A stretch of 64,000 nucleotides of DNA from contig MELF01000004.1 of assembly GCA_001767525.1 (NCBI GenBank), positions 1-64,000 of the forward strand, in the 5' to 3' direction. Source of the DNA: Acidobacteria bacterium RIFCSPLOWO2_12_FULL_68_19. GTDB lineage: Bacteria > Acidobacteriota > Vicinamibacteria > Vicinamibacterales > UBA2999. This document shows, in pieces, positions 1 through 12,558 of the stretch. The translations under genes were made by a program, and so were the position numbers. A model generated the notes under the pieces. That model worked only from the letters and a program-made list of their open reading frames with translations, searched no databases and was not told where the DNA came from. Position 1 is the stretch's first letter; each line of letters starts with the position of its first letter.

Positions 1-68
1 GTGCCGCCGCGGGAGCGCGGGCGCCCGCCGAGCCGTGCCGCCGCGGGAGCGCGGGCGCCCGCCGAGCC
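1..68. repeat. Two tandem copies of a 34-bp GC-rich unit (gtgccgccgcgggagcgcgggcgcccgccgagcc), possibly continuing left of the window
   Basis: Direct reading: positions 1-34 and 35-68 are identical. Confidence 0.9.
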
Positions 69-146
69 TGGAGCGTCCTCCGGCGAACCGCCCGTGGAGA
101 ATGGCCTCCGGTTAAATGGATACCCCCAACCGTCCAAATGAACGTC

Positions 147-240
147 ATCGCGACATCATGTCGCGATTGGTGTCGCGATTCGGGCTACGCGTCGTCGGGA
201 CGTGCTTATCGCGACACGGCGTCGTGATTCCTGTCGCGAT
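147..240. repeat. Cluster of ATCGCGACA/TGTCGCGAT words including a perfect 21-bp palindrome (147-167)
   Basis: atcgcgacatcatgtcgcgat at 147-167; further copies at 171-179, 208-216 and 232-240. Confidence 0.8.
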
Positions 241-539
241 CATGCCCGAACAACCTCGTAATTGGTCGCAGGCCCTTGCCCACGACGGCGCAGCAGACCC
301 AGTTCAACAAAGTGCGTCAGATGCCGCTGTGCGGTGCGGCCTGTGACTCCCATGTGCTGGGCGTATTCGCTTTGCGTCGTAGAGGTCCGACCTGCGAGGA
401 AAGACCAGCCCTTGCGTTCCTCGGATGTCAGTTCGCGAAGGAGCGCTCTGTCGGGCGTACGGGTCGCGCCTTCCGCCGTCCGGAACAGCGTCAGCACCAG
501 ATACGGGGCCTCCCACGCGTACCTGGGCAGAGGTAACAC
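240..539 (-). CDS. Winged-helix/HTH domain protein, possibly a C-terminal fragment of a larger AlbA_2/RecG-like regulator
   Basis: 99-aa ORF; TTQSEYAQHMGVTGRTAQRHLTHFVELGLLRRRGQGPATNYEV is wHTH-like. Confidence 0.5.
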   Translation of the reverse strand: MLPLPRYAWEAPYLVLTLFRTAEGATRTPDRALLRELTSEERKGWSFLAGRTSTTQSEYAQHMGVTGRTAQRHLTHFVELGLLRRRGQGPATNYEVVRA

Positions 540-559
540 TGCCCGTCATCAACGTTCTT

Positions 560-976
560 TCACGCTTCTCGTTTGCTGTGATAGGTTGGGATCGCGGCTA
601 TTGCTGCTTTGAACGCTCCCGCGTTCAGCGCACGAAGTTTTTCGAGCGCGCGATCCGCCCATCTCAGCGCAAGCTGCCCATCCGTCTGCCCGATTATCGC
701 GTTCATGTCGTAGTCAGCCTTGTTACGACTCGTGCGAAGGTCCTTCAGGGTTTGGCCAACAGACTGTAGCTGTGGGTTATTAGCCTTGGTAAGGTAATGA
801 ACCGCTCGCTGGTGATTCTCGGGGTCCATGGGAGGGAACGGCTTTATGGGCTCGAGTTGCAGGCGAACGTGGTTAAAAACCGCGTAGTACGAGCGGCCGA
901 TGGTCGTCCGCCACTCGGGTTCCTGGGTTGACCCGCTGAGATTTCTGGCTACACGCAGAAATTCCAGTGGATCCAT
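560..976 (-). CDS. HEPN-like domain protein
   Basis: TTIGRSYYAVFNHVRL and LRTSRNKADYDMN resemble HEPN/UPF0332-type motifs. Confidence 0.55.
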   Translation of the reverse strand: MDPLEFLRVARNLSGSTQEPEWRTTIGRSYYAVFNHVRLQLEPIKPFPPMDPENHQRAVHYLTKANNPQLQSVGQTLKDLRTSRNKADYDMNAIIGQTDGQLALRWADRALEKLRALNAGAFKAAIAAIPTYHSKREA

Positions 977-982
977 CTTCTT

Positions 983-1747
983 CTAACGGATGAATTCGTA
1001 ACCTATCGAAAATAGGTTGCGTCGCACCGGGGGGATCCTGCTGAACAAAGCTTCGTGCAACTCGTCCTCAGACTCCACGACGTTCTCGATCGTTGCGGAA
1101 GTCCAAACGCGGAAATGCACTGCGGCCGTTCCGTCTTCGGGATCACGAGTGACTGTCACGACCACTCGTTTGGTCTGCGGTACGACACGAAGACATAGTT
1201 CTGCAATAACAGATACATCTTCAAGGGCTCCGACGCTGCGCGCGTAATCGCCGACGCCAGGAGCCACGTCGATTCCTGACCTACGGGCGACACGCCCGGG
1301 TTCCGCACTGAATCGTGAGAATCGCTGATCCTCTGGCAGAGTGACCGCCCCTTCGCCGGGACGTTCCTCGAAGATGAACACGGAGGCAATCTTACGGTCG
1401 AAGATACGCCGCTCCGAACCTGCCAACGGCATGTTCTCGCCTCGAAGTACGACCGTTGAATCAGACACCGCGACGTAAAATGCTTCGTGTGGCAGTTCCT
1501 GCAACTGTTCCATAACGTCGCCAAAGATAAGTTTCAGAGCGCCGAGTCGAGGCTCGGGCATGCCCACGTAGACGTTCGACTCGCCTGTCGACGTTGTAAT
1601 CAAGTTTCCGAATGGGACCAAGGAATTCACCGGAGTGCATTGCCGAGACCAGCCTAAGATATGCGATGGGTATGCGGGCTCGATCGAGACACCATGAGCC
1701 CTCATAAAGCCAACTTCACGGGACTCGTGCGTTTCCATCCCCATCAT
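983..1747 (-). CDS. Hypothetical protein in RM-linked cassette
   Basis: 254-aa ORF; 4-nt overlap with upstream ORF and 6-nt gap to HEPN-like gene. Confidence 0.6.
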   Translation of the reverse strand: MMGMETHESREVGFMRAHGVSIEPAYPSHILGWSRQCTPVNSLVPFGNLITTSTGESNVYVGMPEPRLGALKLIFGDVMEQLQELPHEAFYVAVSDSTVVLRGENMPLAGSERRIFDRKIASVFIFEERPGEGAVTLPEDQRFSRFSAEPGRVARRSGIDVAPGVGDYARSVGALEDVSVIAELCLRVVPQTKRVVVTVTRDPEDGTAAVHFRVWTSATIENVVESEDELHEALFSRIPPVRRNLFSIGYEFIR

Positions 1748-2505
1748 TCAATTCTAAGAGGAAGGTCGAGATCCACAGCCTTCAGTTGCGCTCCAAGTTT
1801 GTCAGTAAATGCAGATATCAATTCATCCGCTCTGGGGGCACCTGATCCGAGATTGACTGTTGATCGCACGAACAAACCCTCCGGTATGTGGGTTGCCTCC
1901 TCAAGGCGTACCGACCCAATGGGTACGCTACCTTCACCGACCTGGACGAACTCTACGCTTGGCTTCCATCGGGCGGAATCGTCAGGTGCTTTGATGAACC
2001 GGCGGATATAGGAACTGAACGGCTCCTCTTTCAGACGAGCCCATGCGTGAAGCGTTGCTTCGTGCCTCATCGGCCGGAGAGACTCGTCTGTCTCTAACAT
2101 CACAGCAAAGGCGTGGGTGAGAATCTGTTCCACCTGCTTTTGACTACTCACGTCCGGCAGGTAGACTTCCAAGTGATCGATCCACACACGGACAATTCCC
2201 GTCGGCGATAAGAAGCAACTCACGTTCGCCTGCGCAAGCACCGACAAATTGATGCTCAGGTTGCTGACTTTCACGCCGAAAGGCGCCAGATGGCGCAGGA
2301 GATTGGAGTACAAGTTAGCCGGGTTCCCTAGAACGGCGAACACTGGCTCGGCGAAATACCCCCGGTACTGCGCCTGGACGCGTTCAGATTCCGCCGTCAC
2401 CCTGCTCATAGCACTCCAAATCGGCCGGTCACGAAAACACGGCCCAGTGATCCTATCGACAAGTCCCTTGCAGACCCTAGGCAATTTTGTTGCACAGACT
2501 GGCAC
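1744..2505 (-). CDS. Hypothetical protein, possibly TIGR04255-like
   Basis: 253-aa ORF, co-oriented 41 nt downstream of hsdS; family assignment is a weak impression. Confidence 0.55.
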   Translation of the reverse strand: MPVCATKLPRVCKGLVDRITGPCFRDRPIWSAMSRVTAESERVQAQYRGYFAEPVFAVLGNPANLYSNLLRHLAPFGVKVSNLSINLSVLAQANVSCFLSPTGIVRVWIDHLEVYLPDVSSQKQVEQILTHAFAVMLETDESLRPMRHEATLHAWARLKEEPFSSYIRRFIKAPDDSARWKPSVEFVQVGEGSVPIGSVRLEEATHIPEGLFVRSTVNLGSGAPRADELISAFTDKLGAQLKAVDLDLPLRIE

Positions 2506-2546
2506 ACGGCCTTTTCCCCCCTGTACCCACCCTACGGTACTGCCAA

Positions 2547-3938
2547 TTAAACGGCTGCCTCCACGAAGCGCTCAGCGTCATTGACTCGCAGCTCGCCGGA
2601 GATGAGCTTGGGCAGCACCGCGTCGCGCAGGGCGGCGAGGGTCCGAGATTGTACGGGCCGACGCCAAAGTTCCTCGATAATCGGCCCAAGCACCGTCCCC
2701 ATGCCCTGTAGCAGCGGCGAAGGTGGCAACACCACTCTGGCGTCCGATAGGTGATGGCGCTGAATGTGACCCATCGTCGTCGCCTTACCGGCAGCAATGT
2801 GCCTGAAGTCATCGAGATGCTGACGAATCCACAGATAGCAGAGCCAGCTTGGATACTCGGCGGAAGTGACCTTAAATAAATGCTGGTTCAGAGCACCCCT
2901 TCCACCTGCCCACAAGACGCATTCCAGTGACCCGGACCAAGAGAACAGAACATCGCCATTCTCGACGATGTAGTCCAACTCGAGATCAGCGCTCGCCGCG
3001 TCGGCACCTTCGGTGGTGCCCGCACGAAGTTGTGCGATCTTGATTACAGGCAGCGAGCGACTATCCTTCGGCGGGTACTTCTGAAGCGCCAGACCGTTCA
3101 GGAAACGCGCGATCTCATCCAGCCCTCTGACCTCCCATCCCGTCGGAATCCCCCCCAGCTCCGAGTCCTCGAAGGAATCCGGGAACAGGTCGGCGATGGA
3201 ACCCGGCAGGCCACTGTCTCGTCCTTCGGCCTTGGCGCGGACGGGGTCGAAGTCCACGAACCACGACGTGAAGAGCGCCCGCGCCATCGCCTCCAACGTC
3301 TCGTTCATCCGTCGGTTCAGCTCGATCTTGTCGTCGAGCGTGCCAAGGATGTGGGCGATGGCGCGTTGCTCGGAGAGCGGCGGAATCTGAAGCGGAAAAG
3401 ATCGAATGATGCCTTCGTTGAGGTTGGGCATCGTAGCCCCGATCGCGTGGAACTTGAACCACTCCACCGATGTCGGATTAGCAAGAACGTGCGACAGGAA
3501 GTCAGGACTGAGAGAACCGTCATCCCTGACGCGAAGGCGTATTGCGTCTGTTCCGCAGATAAACCCGCCTTCGGCCTCGCGAACGCATCCGATATGACCT
3601 GTCGCCTGCACACCTCGACGTGCGAACAGAATGTCGCCAGACTCGAGCCGGTGTCGCACGAGTTCGTCAGCCTTGTCTGGCGAGATCTTCGGAAGAACGG
3701 AATGATCGATTTGTCGATTGCGGATCGCTTCAGTCGGCACTACTGGGACTCCGTTCTCCACGTAGTCATGAGCGTGCAACTGCGTACCGAACGGCCCGGT
3801 CTGAAGTTCGGCAAGTCCCGCATCGCAGAGTTCCCCGATCGTGCAACCTCGCCACTCACCCACCATACCCAAGCTCCTTCCCGCCTTCACTTGGGCTGCG
3901 GCCGACAATCCCGTCACGGCGCCGGCTTCGGCAGACAA
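2547..3938 (-). CDS. hsdS: Type I restriction-modification specificity subunit
   Basis: Two TRD-like halves; PPLSEQRAIAHILGTLDDKIELNRRMNETLEAMARALFTSWFVDFDPV is typical HsdS. Confidence 0.93.
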   Translation of the reverse strand: MSAEAGAVTGLSAAAQVKAGRSLGMVGEWRGCTIGELCDAGLAELQTGPFGTQLHAHDYVENGVPVVPTEAIRNRQIDHSVLPKISPDKADELVRHRLESGDILFARRGVQATGHIGCVREAEGGFICGTDAIRLRVRDDGSLSPDFLSHVLANPTSVEWFKFHAIGATMPNLNEGIIRSFPLQIPPLSEQRAIAHILGTLDDKIELNRRMNETLEAMARALFTSWFVDFDPVRAKAEGRDSGLPGSIADLFPDSFEDSELGGIPTGWEVRGLDEIARFLNGLALQKYPPKDSRSLPVIKIAQLRAGTTEGADAASADLELDYIVENGDVLFSWSGSLECVLWAGGRGALNQHLFKVTSAEYPSWLCYLWIRQHLDDFRHIAAGKATTMGHIQRHHLSDARVVLPPSPLLQGMGTVLGPIIEELWRRPVQSRTLAALRDAVLPKLISGELRVNDAERFVEAAV

Positions 3939-4004
3939 GCAGGTTGGCGCCCCGGAGAGGTCTCTCGATCATTCCGGAAGGACGTGCGGCCGTTGGGTTC
4001 ATGA

Positions 4005-4512
4005 TCACGGCTTCCCGGGCCGGAAGCCGATCCGCTTGCTCGACGCCGACGGCGGCGTCATGAGCTCTCTGATCGCCTGAAACACCACCTTGAACTGCGC
4101 GTCGTACTTCGCTTCGAGCTCATCCAGCTTCTTCGCCAGCTCGGCGTTCGACTGGAGCATCCGCCGGAGTCTGACGAACACACGCATGATCTCGATGTTG
4201 ACCTTGACGGCCTGCCGGCTTCGGAGCACGCTCGACAGCATCGCCACGCCCTGCTCGGTGAAGGCGTACGGAGGAGTCCGACGGCCTCCCCACGATCTTG
4301 AGGTCACAATTTGTGACCTCAAGCTGGCGGACTCGTCGTGATCGAGCTGAAACATGAAATCAGAAGGAAACCTGGCGATATTACGCTTCACCGCCTGAAC
4401 GAGTGCCTTTGTTTGCACTCCGTACAGTGACGCGAGTTCCTCGTCGAGCATGACCCGGTGCCCGCGAAAAAGCAGGATCGCTCGCTCAATCCTTTCAACA
4501 GGAATCAGGGCC

Positions 4513-4523
<11 letters not shown>
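4005..4523 (-). CDS. ORF6N (KilA-N-associated) domain DNA-binding protein
   Basis: [49 protein letters not shown] is the ORF6N signature. Confidence 0.9.
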
Positions 4524-6090
<1,567 letters not shown>

Positions 6091-6200
6091 TATTCGACCG
6101 GCAGGACATAGTCGATCAAGAAGTTGGCTGCAACCGCGAGTGCCAGTGAAACCCGAGCAATGAGAATCGAGAGGCGAGGTCCACCCCTCGTCAGAAGGGA

Positions 6201-8951
6201 TCAGCTTCGGATCATCAACTGGCGCACGACGTAGGGCAGGATGCCGCCGTGGCGGAAGGCGACGAGCTCCTCAGGCGTGTCGATCCGCACCGTCGCCACG
6301 AACTCCCGCGACGTGCCGTCGGCGCGTGTCGCCACGACGCGCACGTCGCCGCGCGGCGTCAGCCCGCTCGCCACGCCCAGCAGATCGAACGACTCGGTGC
6401 CGGTCAGCCCGAGCGACGCGGCGTTCTCCCCCGCCTTGAATTCGAGCGGCAGCACGCCCATATTCACCAGGTTGCTGCGGTGGATCCGCTCGAACGACTC
6501 CGCAATCACCGCCTTGACGCCGAGCAGTTCGGTCCCCTTGGCCGCCCAGTCCCGCGACGACCCCGACCCGTACTCCTTGCCGGCGACGACCAGCAGCGGC
6601 ACCCCGGCCTCGCGGTACTTCACCGACGCGTCGTAGATCGTCATCACCGCGCCGCCCGGCTGGTATTGCGTGAAGCCGCCTTCGGTGCCCGGCGCCATCT
6701 GGTTCCGCAGCCGGACGTTGGCGAACGTGCCGCGCATCATCACCTCGTGGTTGCCGCGGCGCGCGCCGTAGGAGTTGAAATCCGCCGGCTTCACGCCGCG
6801 CTCGACGAGGTATCTCCCTGCGGGGCTGTCCGGCTTGATCGACCCGGCCGGCGAGATATGGTCAGTGGTGATGCTGTCGCCGAGCAGCGCCAGCACGCGC
6901 GCCCCGGTGATGTCGGCCGGCGGCACCGGCACCATGGCCATCCCCTCCAGGAACGTCGGCTGGCGGACGTAGGTGGAGGCGGGATCCCACTGGAAGCGGC
7001 TCCCCTCCGGCACGGGCAGCTGCCGCCAGCGCTCGTCGCCGGTGAAGACGTCGGCGTAGCTCTTCCGGAACATCTCGGCGCTCACGGCCTCGAGCATCGT
7101 CTCCTGCAGCTCCTGCTCGCTCGGCCAGATATCCTTCAGGTAGACCGGATTGCCGGCGCGGTCGCGGCCGAGCGGTTCGGAGGTGAGGTCTGTCGTCATC
7201 CAGCCCGCCAGCGCGTAGGCGACGACGAGCGGCGGCGAGGCGAGATAGTTGGCGCGCACGTCCTGCTGGATGCGTCCTTCGAAATTGCGGTTGCCGCTCA
7301 GCACCGAGCAGACGACGAGGTTCTTCTCGCGCACGACGGCCGCCACCTCCTCGGGGAGCGGACCGCTGTTCCCGATGCAGGTCGTGCAGCCGTAGCCGAC
7401 GAGGTTGAACCCGAGCTCGTCGAGGTACGTCGTCAGGCCGGCGGCGTTGAGGTATTCGGTCACGACCTTGGATCCCGGGGCGAGGCTGCTCTTCACCCAC
7501 GGCTTGCGCGTGAGCCCCATTTCGACGGCCTTCTTCGCCACGAGACCCGCGCCAATCATCACGCTCGGGTTGGACGTATTCGTGCAACTGGTGATGGCGG
7601 CGATGACGACGGCGCCGTGGTCGAGTTGGTCGAGGACCGAGTCGGCGACGGCCACGCCCGACTGCACCGCCACGCTCGTCTTCGTCGCGATCCCCTGGCG
7701 CGCCCCCCCGGCGTCGGCCGCCCGCGCCGCCGCCTTCGGCGGCGCCTGCATGGTTGGAAGCGCCGTCTCGAAGGCGGCCTTCGCGCGCCGGAGCGAGACG
7801 CGATCCTGCGGCCGCCTGGGGCCCGCCAGGCTCGGCTCCACGATCGACAGATCGAGCTCCAGCGTCTCGGTGTAGCGCGCCTCTAGACTCTGATCCGTGC
7901 GGAACAACCCCTGCGCGCGCGCGTAGTCCTCGACGAGCCGGACGTGCGCCTCGTCGCGCCCGGTCAGCCGCAGGTAATCGAGCGTCATCTCGTCGATCGG
8001 AAACATCGCGACCGTGGCGCCGTATTCCGGGCACATGTTCCCGAGCGTCGCCCGGTCGGCAATCGTGAGGTGTCGCAGCCCCTCGCCGAAGAACTCGACG
8101 AACATGCCGACGACGCCGTGCTTGCGCAGCGCCTCGGTGATGGTGAGCACCAGATCCGTGGCCGTGACTCCCTGGGGCAGCACGCCCTTCAGGCGGACAC
8201 CCAGCACCTGCGGGATGAGCATCGACACCGGCTGGCCGAGCATCGCCGCTTCGGCCTCGATGCCGCCGACGCCCCAGCCGACCACGCCGAGGCCGTTGAC
8301 CATCGTGGTGTGCGAGTCGGTGCCGACGAGCGTGTCCGGGTAGGCGACGGTTCTGCCGTCGATGGTCTCCGAGAAGACCACGCGCGCGAGATATTCGAGG
8401 TTCACCTGGTGGACGATGCCGGTCTCGGGCGGCACCACCTTGAAGTTGCGGAACGCCCGCTGTCCCCAACGCAGGAACGCGTAGCGCTCGCGATTGCGTG
8501 CGAACTCGAGCTCCGCGTTCAGCGAGAACGCATCGGATCTCCCGAAGTAGTCCACCTGCACCGAATGGTCGATGACGAGTTCGACCGGCTGGAGCGGGTT
8601 GACGCGGTCCGGGTCGCCGCCGAGCGACACGATGGCGTCCCGCATCGCGGCGAGATCGACGACGCACGGAACCCCCGTGAAATCCTGCAGCAGGACGCGC
8701 GCCGGCATGAAGGACATCTCGCTCGCCGCCGCGGACGCCGGATCCCATCCTGCGACGGCCCGGATGTCGTCGGCCTTGACGACTGCGCCGTCCTCGCGGC
8801 GCAGCAGGTTCTCGAGCAGGATCTTCAACGAGTAGGGCAGCCGCGAGACGCCGGGGAAACCGGCCTTCTCGAGCGCGGGGAGACTGTAGATCTGCACCGG
8901 TCGTCCGCCGCTGCGGATCTCGGTGCGCGTTCCGAAACTGTTCAATGTCAT
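6201..8951 (-). CDS. acnA: Aconitate hydratase
   Basis: 916 aa; [50 protein letters not shown] motifs. Confidence 0.96.
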   Translation of the reverse strand: MTLNSFGTRTEIRSGGRPVQIYSLPALEKAGFPGVSRLPYSLKILLENLLRREDGAVVKADDIRAVAGWDPASAAASEMSFMPARVLLQDFTGVPCVVDLAAMRDAIVSLGGDPDRVNPLQPVELVIDHSVQVDYFGRSDAFSLNAELEFARNRERYAFLRWGQRAFRNFKVVPPETGIVHQVNLEYLARVVFSETIDGRTVAYPDTLVGTDSHTTMVNGLGVVGWGVGGIEAEAAMLGQPVSMLIPQVLGVRLKGVLPQGVTATDLVLTITEALRKHGVVGMFVEFFGEGLRHLTIADRATLGNMCPEYGATVAMFPIDEMTLDYLRLTGRDEAHVRLVEDYARAQGLFRTDQSLEARYTETLELDLSIVEPSLAGPRRPQDRVSLRRAKAAFETALPTMQAPPKAAARAADAGGARQGIATKTSVAVQSGVAVADSVLDQLDHGAVVIAAITSCTNTSNPSVMIGAGLVAKKAVEMGLTRKPWVKSSLAPGSKVVTEYLNAAGLTTYLDELGFNLVGYGCTTCIGNSGPLPEEVAAVVREKNLVVCSVLSGNRNFEGRIQQDVRANYLASPPLVVAYALAGWMTTDLTSEPLGRDRAGNPVYLKDIWPSEQELQETMLEAVSAEMFRKSYADVFTGDERWRQLPVPEGSRFQWDPASTYVRQPTFLEGMAMVPVPPADITGARVLALLGDSITTDHISPAGSIKPDSPAGRYLVERGVKPADFNSYGARRGNHEVMMRGTFANVRLRNQMAPGTEGGFTQYQPGGAVMTIYDASVKYREAGVPLLVVAGKEYGSGSSRDWAAKGTELLGVKAVIAESFERIHRSNLVNMGVLPLEFKAGENAASLGLTGTESFDLLGVASGLTPRGDVRVVATRADGTSREFVATVRIDTPEELVAFRHGGILPYVVRQLMIRS

Positions 8952-9067
8952 GGGAGTGTCTTGGGTCGAGGTCGCAGCCTTCGATCATACTCTGCAGGGC
9001 GCACGGCGGAAAACGCCGCGGCACGTCGCGGCGATCGGATCGGTGACGCAGAACGGCTCGACCGATC

Positions 9068-9769
9068 TCAGAAACCGACGAAGAGGCTCCCCGAGACCGC
9101 GACGTGCGGTCTCGGACCGTCCGCAAGCGCAATCCCGCCGCGGACGAGCTGCAGGCGAACGTCTCCTCTCAGTCCCGCCGAACGCATGAACCCGCCCGGC
9201 CGCGCCAGCAGCCAGTACTTCACGCCGCCCCCGGCCTGATACAGCTGCCCGTGCTCGATCACCGTCCGCCCTTCGTGGAGCTGACGCACATAGCCGCCGC
9301 CGGCCGCGACGAACGGCACGAGCCGTGTCCCGATGCGCAAGGCGTCCAGCATCATGAGGACGCTCGCGTCGAAGACGTACTGATCGACGCGTTCGACGCT
9401 CGTCACCGGCGCGGCGCCTTCGGCATCCGCGGTGATCGCGGTCCGAATCTCGGGACGGCTCAACTCCGCGCCGCCCTCCACCGTGAAGCGCCGGCTGAAG
9501 GCGAACGCCGTCCTCGCGTGCACGGCCGGCGCAGGGGCGAACTCGCTCTCCGCGGCAAAGAGCCGGAACGCCTGCCGAGCCGGCGCGTTGGCGCGCAGAT
9601 TCGCGTCGCCGCCGCCCAGCCTGCCGCCGCTCGTCAGGCCGCCACCGACGTCGAATTCGATCCGCCGCAGGGGCCGTTCGCCCGCCGACGCCGCCGGCGG
9701 ACGCGACTGGGCGGCCGCCGGCGAGGCGGCGGCGCACGCCACCAGCAGGAGGACGAGGCGGGCACTCAC
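9068..9769 (-). CDS. Predicted outer-membrane beta-barrel-like secreted protein
   Basis: GTG start overlapping the upstream stop (GTGA); signal peptide ARLVLLLVACAAASPAAAQ; C-terminal aromatic (LFVGF). Confidence 0.6.
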   Translation of the reverse strand: MSARLVLLLVACAAASPAAAQSRPPAASAGERPLRRIEFDVGGGLTSGGRLGGGDANLRANAPARQAFRLFAAESEFAPAPAVHARTAFAFSRRFTVEGGAELSRPEIRTAITADAEGAAPVTSVERVDQYVFDASVLMMLDALRIGTRLVPFVAAGGGYVRQLHEGRTVIEHGQLYQAGGGVKYWLLARPGGFMRSAGLRGDVRLQLVRGGIALADGPRPHVAVSGSLFVGF

Positions 9770-10758
9770 TTCGGCGTCACCATCACGGCAAACATGTCGC
9801 CTTCGCCGCCCGCAGGCGCAACGACGAGCCGGGTGTGGAACGTCACCTGGAAGCCGATGTCGACCGGCGTCCGCCGGCTGAAGAAGCTCTCGGTATCGGC
9901 ATCGTCGAGCGGCTCCACCCTGATGATGTGCGGCCCCGGTGCGAGCCCGGCGATCTGAAACCCGCCGTCGCGGTCCAGCGTGAACCCCGCAACGACGCGG
10001 CCCGTCGCCTGGTGGAATGCAATCACGTGGGCGCCCTGCACTCCCGTCCCGCCGCGTGTCACGCGGCCCCGCGCGACGCCGGTCTGCCGGCGGAAGTTCC
10101 CGTCCGGGTACAGGTCCGACACTCCCGCCACGTCGTCGGGCTGCAGCTCCCGGTCGTGGATGAGACCGCGGCCGAACGCGATCGGGAACATCACGGAGCC
10201 GGAGGCGATCACGCGCCGGCCGCCGTCTGGGCGCGCCTCCGTTTCGCCGAGCGCCGAGTGTCCGAGCCCGAGGAAGTGGCCAATCTCGTGCAGGGCGACC
10301 GACTCGACGTCGAACGCCGCAGGATCGCCGGCAGGCGCCGTCGACCACGGAATCGCGGAGTTGAGGAAGATGTCCGCCTCGACGATCTCCCCGGTCACCG
10401 TGTCGATGAGGAACCCGGTCGCGCCCAGGACCCGGTCCATTCCCGGCTCGTCCTGGAAGCCGACGACCGATATCCCGTCGTCGTCGAAGGGCTCCGCACC
10501 GGTCGGACCGACGAACTGGAACGCGATCGAGGCGGTCGGCACCGCCTCCCATGTCGCAAACGCCCGCGCCACCGCCGCCTGGAACTCGGCCGCGGACACG
10601 CCCGGGGCGGCGCGGTCTCCGGCGAACCAGCGAACCGGCGATCGCGGCCATTTCAGCACGATCGATTCGCCGGCACGGGTCGTCGTGAACTGCAGGTACG
10701 CCTGCGCAGGCTGCGCGAGCGCGACCGCGGCAGCAGCGGCCAACGCGATCGCCTTCAT
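9766..10758 (-). CDS. Matrixin-like zinc metalloprotease
   Basis: HEIGHFLGLGHS zinc motif; signal peptide MKAIALAAAAAVALAQPAQA. Confidence 0.8.
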   Translation of the reverse strand: MKAIALAAAAAVALAQPAQAYLQFTTTRAGESIVLKWPRSPVRWFAGDRAAPGVSAAEFQAAVARAFATWEAVPTASIAFQFVGPTGAEPFDDDGISVVGFQDEPGMDRVLGATGFLIDTVTGEIVEADIFLNSAIPWSTAPAGDPAAFDVESVALHEIGHFLGLGHSALGETEARPDGGRRVIASGSVMFPIAFGRGLIHDRELQPDDVAGVSDLYPDGNFRRQTGVARGRVTRGGTGVQGAHVIAFHQATGRVVAGFTLDRDGGFQIAGLAPGPHIIRVEPLDDADTESFFSRRTPVDIGFQVTFHTRLVVAPAGGEGDMFAVMVTPK

Positions 10759-11306
10759 CGGTCCCGCTCCAGGACGGCCTCCACCTCCCGGGCGAACGCC
10801 TCGAGCGGCAGCGGCTGGCGGGCCGATTCGCCGCGCGCGACCCGCTCGGCGCCATCGCCCCGCGCCATCACCGGCGGCGGAGCGACGACCGGCCGCGCGC
10901 GGGCGCCGCGACTCACGCGGTACACACCCTGGCTCAGCCCGAAGAGCGCCGGGATCGCCGGCGCCTGGCCGCGGAGGAACACCACGACCTCGTCCCCACC
11001 GGCGAACTCCGGCGCGCCGACGAGCACGCGGCGGTACCGGCCCACCTGGCCGTTCGGCACGCGGAACGTCACGCTCGAACCCGGACTCCCCTTCCACGCG
11101 TCGAGGACCTCGACGGTGACGAAGGTCTCGATCGCGCGCCGCGGGCCGACCAGCGCCGACCGCACGTCAATCACGCGGCCGTGCACGATGGTGCCGGACC
11201 CGGCCACGACGGTCTGAAAATCGGCGGGAAGCAGGACCGTGGCGGAGGCGTGCCGCGCAGCCACGAAGGCCAGGACGACACTGCAGACGGCGCCAGTCAT
11301 GCGCAT
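10755..11306 (-). CDS. Secreted hypothetical protein
   Basis: Signal peptide; 4-nt overlap with the metalloprotease start; start placed at ATG 11306 (or 11300). Confidence 0.65.
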   Translation of the reverse strand: MRMTGAVCSVVLAFVAARHASATVLLPADFQTVVAGSGTIVHGRVIDVRSALVGPRRAIETFVTVEVLDAWKGSPGSSVTFRVPNGQVGRYRRVLVGAPEFAGGDEVVVFLRGQAPAIPALFGLSQGVYRVSRGARARPVVAPPPVMARGDGAERVARGESARQPLPLEAFAREVEAVLERDR

Positions 11307-11310
11307 GTGG

Positions 11311-11388
11311 GACTCCCAATTTTCAACTCCCAATTCCCAAGACCCGGTACCCATCGCCTTGGGAGTTGGAGGCTTGGGCGTTGGAAGC
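11311..11388. repeat. Word-repeat inverted element, family TTGGGAGT/TTGGGCG
   Basis: Left arm gactcccaattttcaactcccaattcccaag, right arm cttgggagttggaggcttgggcgttggaag. Confidence 0.85.
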
Positions 11389-11405
11389 TGACGAGCTCGC
11401 TGCCT

Positions 11406-12551
11406 CTACGCAAGACCCGCGCCGCCCGGCGCCCGCGCCGCCACCTCGAGTATCGCGTCGGCCGCCCGCTCACTCGCGCCAGGACCGCCAAGGCGTTCGC
11501 GCACCTCCCGGAGCGCCGCTCGCGTGCGCAGGTGACGATCCGTGTCGGTCAGCAGCGCGACGGCTTCACCGGCGATCCGTTCCGGCGTGCAGTCGTCTTG
11601 AATCAGTTCGGGAACGATGCGCCGCCCCGCCACCAGATTCGGCATGGCGTAGGTGTCCACCGTGAGAAACGGCTTGCCGAGACGGTACGTCAGCGGCGAC
11701 ACCCGATAGACGACCACCATCGGCCGCTCGTGGAGCGCCGCCTGCACCGTCGCGGTGCCGGATGCCGTGATGACCACGTCGGAGGAGGCGAGCACGTTGT
11801 CGGTCGCCCCGGCGACGACAACGGCCCCGGCGCCAGAGAGCGGCGCGAACAGGCCGTCGGAAAGATTCGGCGCCCGCGCCACGACGAACTGCGCCTCCTT
11901 GACCCGCGTCCGAACGAGCGCCACGGCTGCCGCCATCACCGGCGCCAGGCGCCGGAGCTCGTTCGGCCGGCTGCCCGGGAGCAGCGCCACCGTCGGCGCG
12001 TCCGGCCGGAGGCCGCGGTCCTGCAGGAAGGCGCCTCTTGCCTGGCTGACCTGCGCGAGATCGACGAGCGGGTGACCGACCAACTGCACCGGGATGCCCG
12101 CCCGCTCGTAGAACGGCGCCTCGAACGGAAAGATCACCAGGACGCGATCGACCAGCCGCCTCATCGTCTCCATTCGCCCCGGGCGCCACGCCCAGAGCTG
12201 CGGGCTGACGTAGTAGACGACGGGCACGCCGAGGCGCCGCAGCGCCGCCATGAGACGAAAATTGAAATCGGGGAAGTCAATCGCGACAAAGACGTCCGGC
12301 CGCCGGGCGCGCGCCGCGGCGACCAGCCGACGGTACATCGCGTACGAGCGCGGCAGCACCCGGATGGCCTCGGTCAGGCCGGTCACGGTCAGGCCGGTGA
12401 ACTCGCCCGCGAGCGACGCGCCAGCCGCCTCGAGCCGCCGGCCACCGAAGCCGACGATGTCCACATCCGGCGCGCGCGCGCGCAGCGCCGCCGCCAGCGC
12501 GCCGGCGTACAGGTCGCCGGACGCCTCGCCGCACGAGATCATGATCCGCAT
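11406..12551 (-). CDS. lpxB: Lipid-A-disaccharide synthase
   Basis: MRIMISCGEASGDLYAGAL..., LLPGSRPNELRRLAPVM. Confidence 0.93.
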   Translation of the reverse strand: MRIMISCGEASGDLYAGALAAALRARAPDVDIVGFGGRRLEAAGASLAGEFTGLTVTGLTEAIRVLPRSYAMYRRLVAAARARRPDVFVAIDFPDFNFRLMAALRRLGVPVVYYVSPQLWAWRPGRMETMRRLVDRVLVIFPFEAPFYERAGIPVQLVGHPLVDLAQVSQARGAFLQDRGLRPDAPTVALLPGSRPNELRRLAPVMAAAVALVRTRVKEAQFVVARAPNLSDGLFAPLSGAGAVVVAGATDNVLASSDVVITASGTATVQAALHERPMVVVYRVSPLTYRLGKPFLTVDTYAMPNLVAGRRIVPELIQDDCTPERIAGEAVALLTDTDRHLRTRAALREVRERLGGPGASERAADAILEVAARAPGGAGLA

Positions 12552-12558
12552 CTCGACG

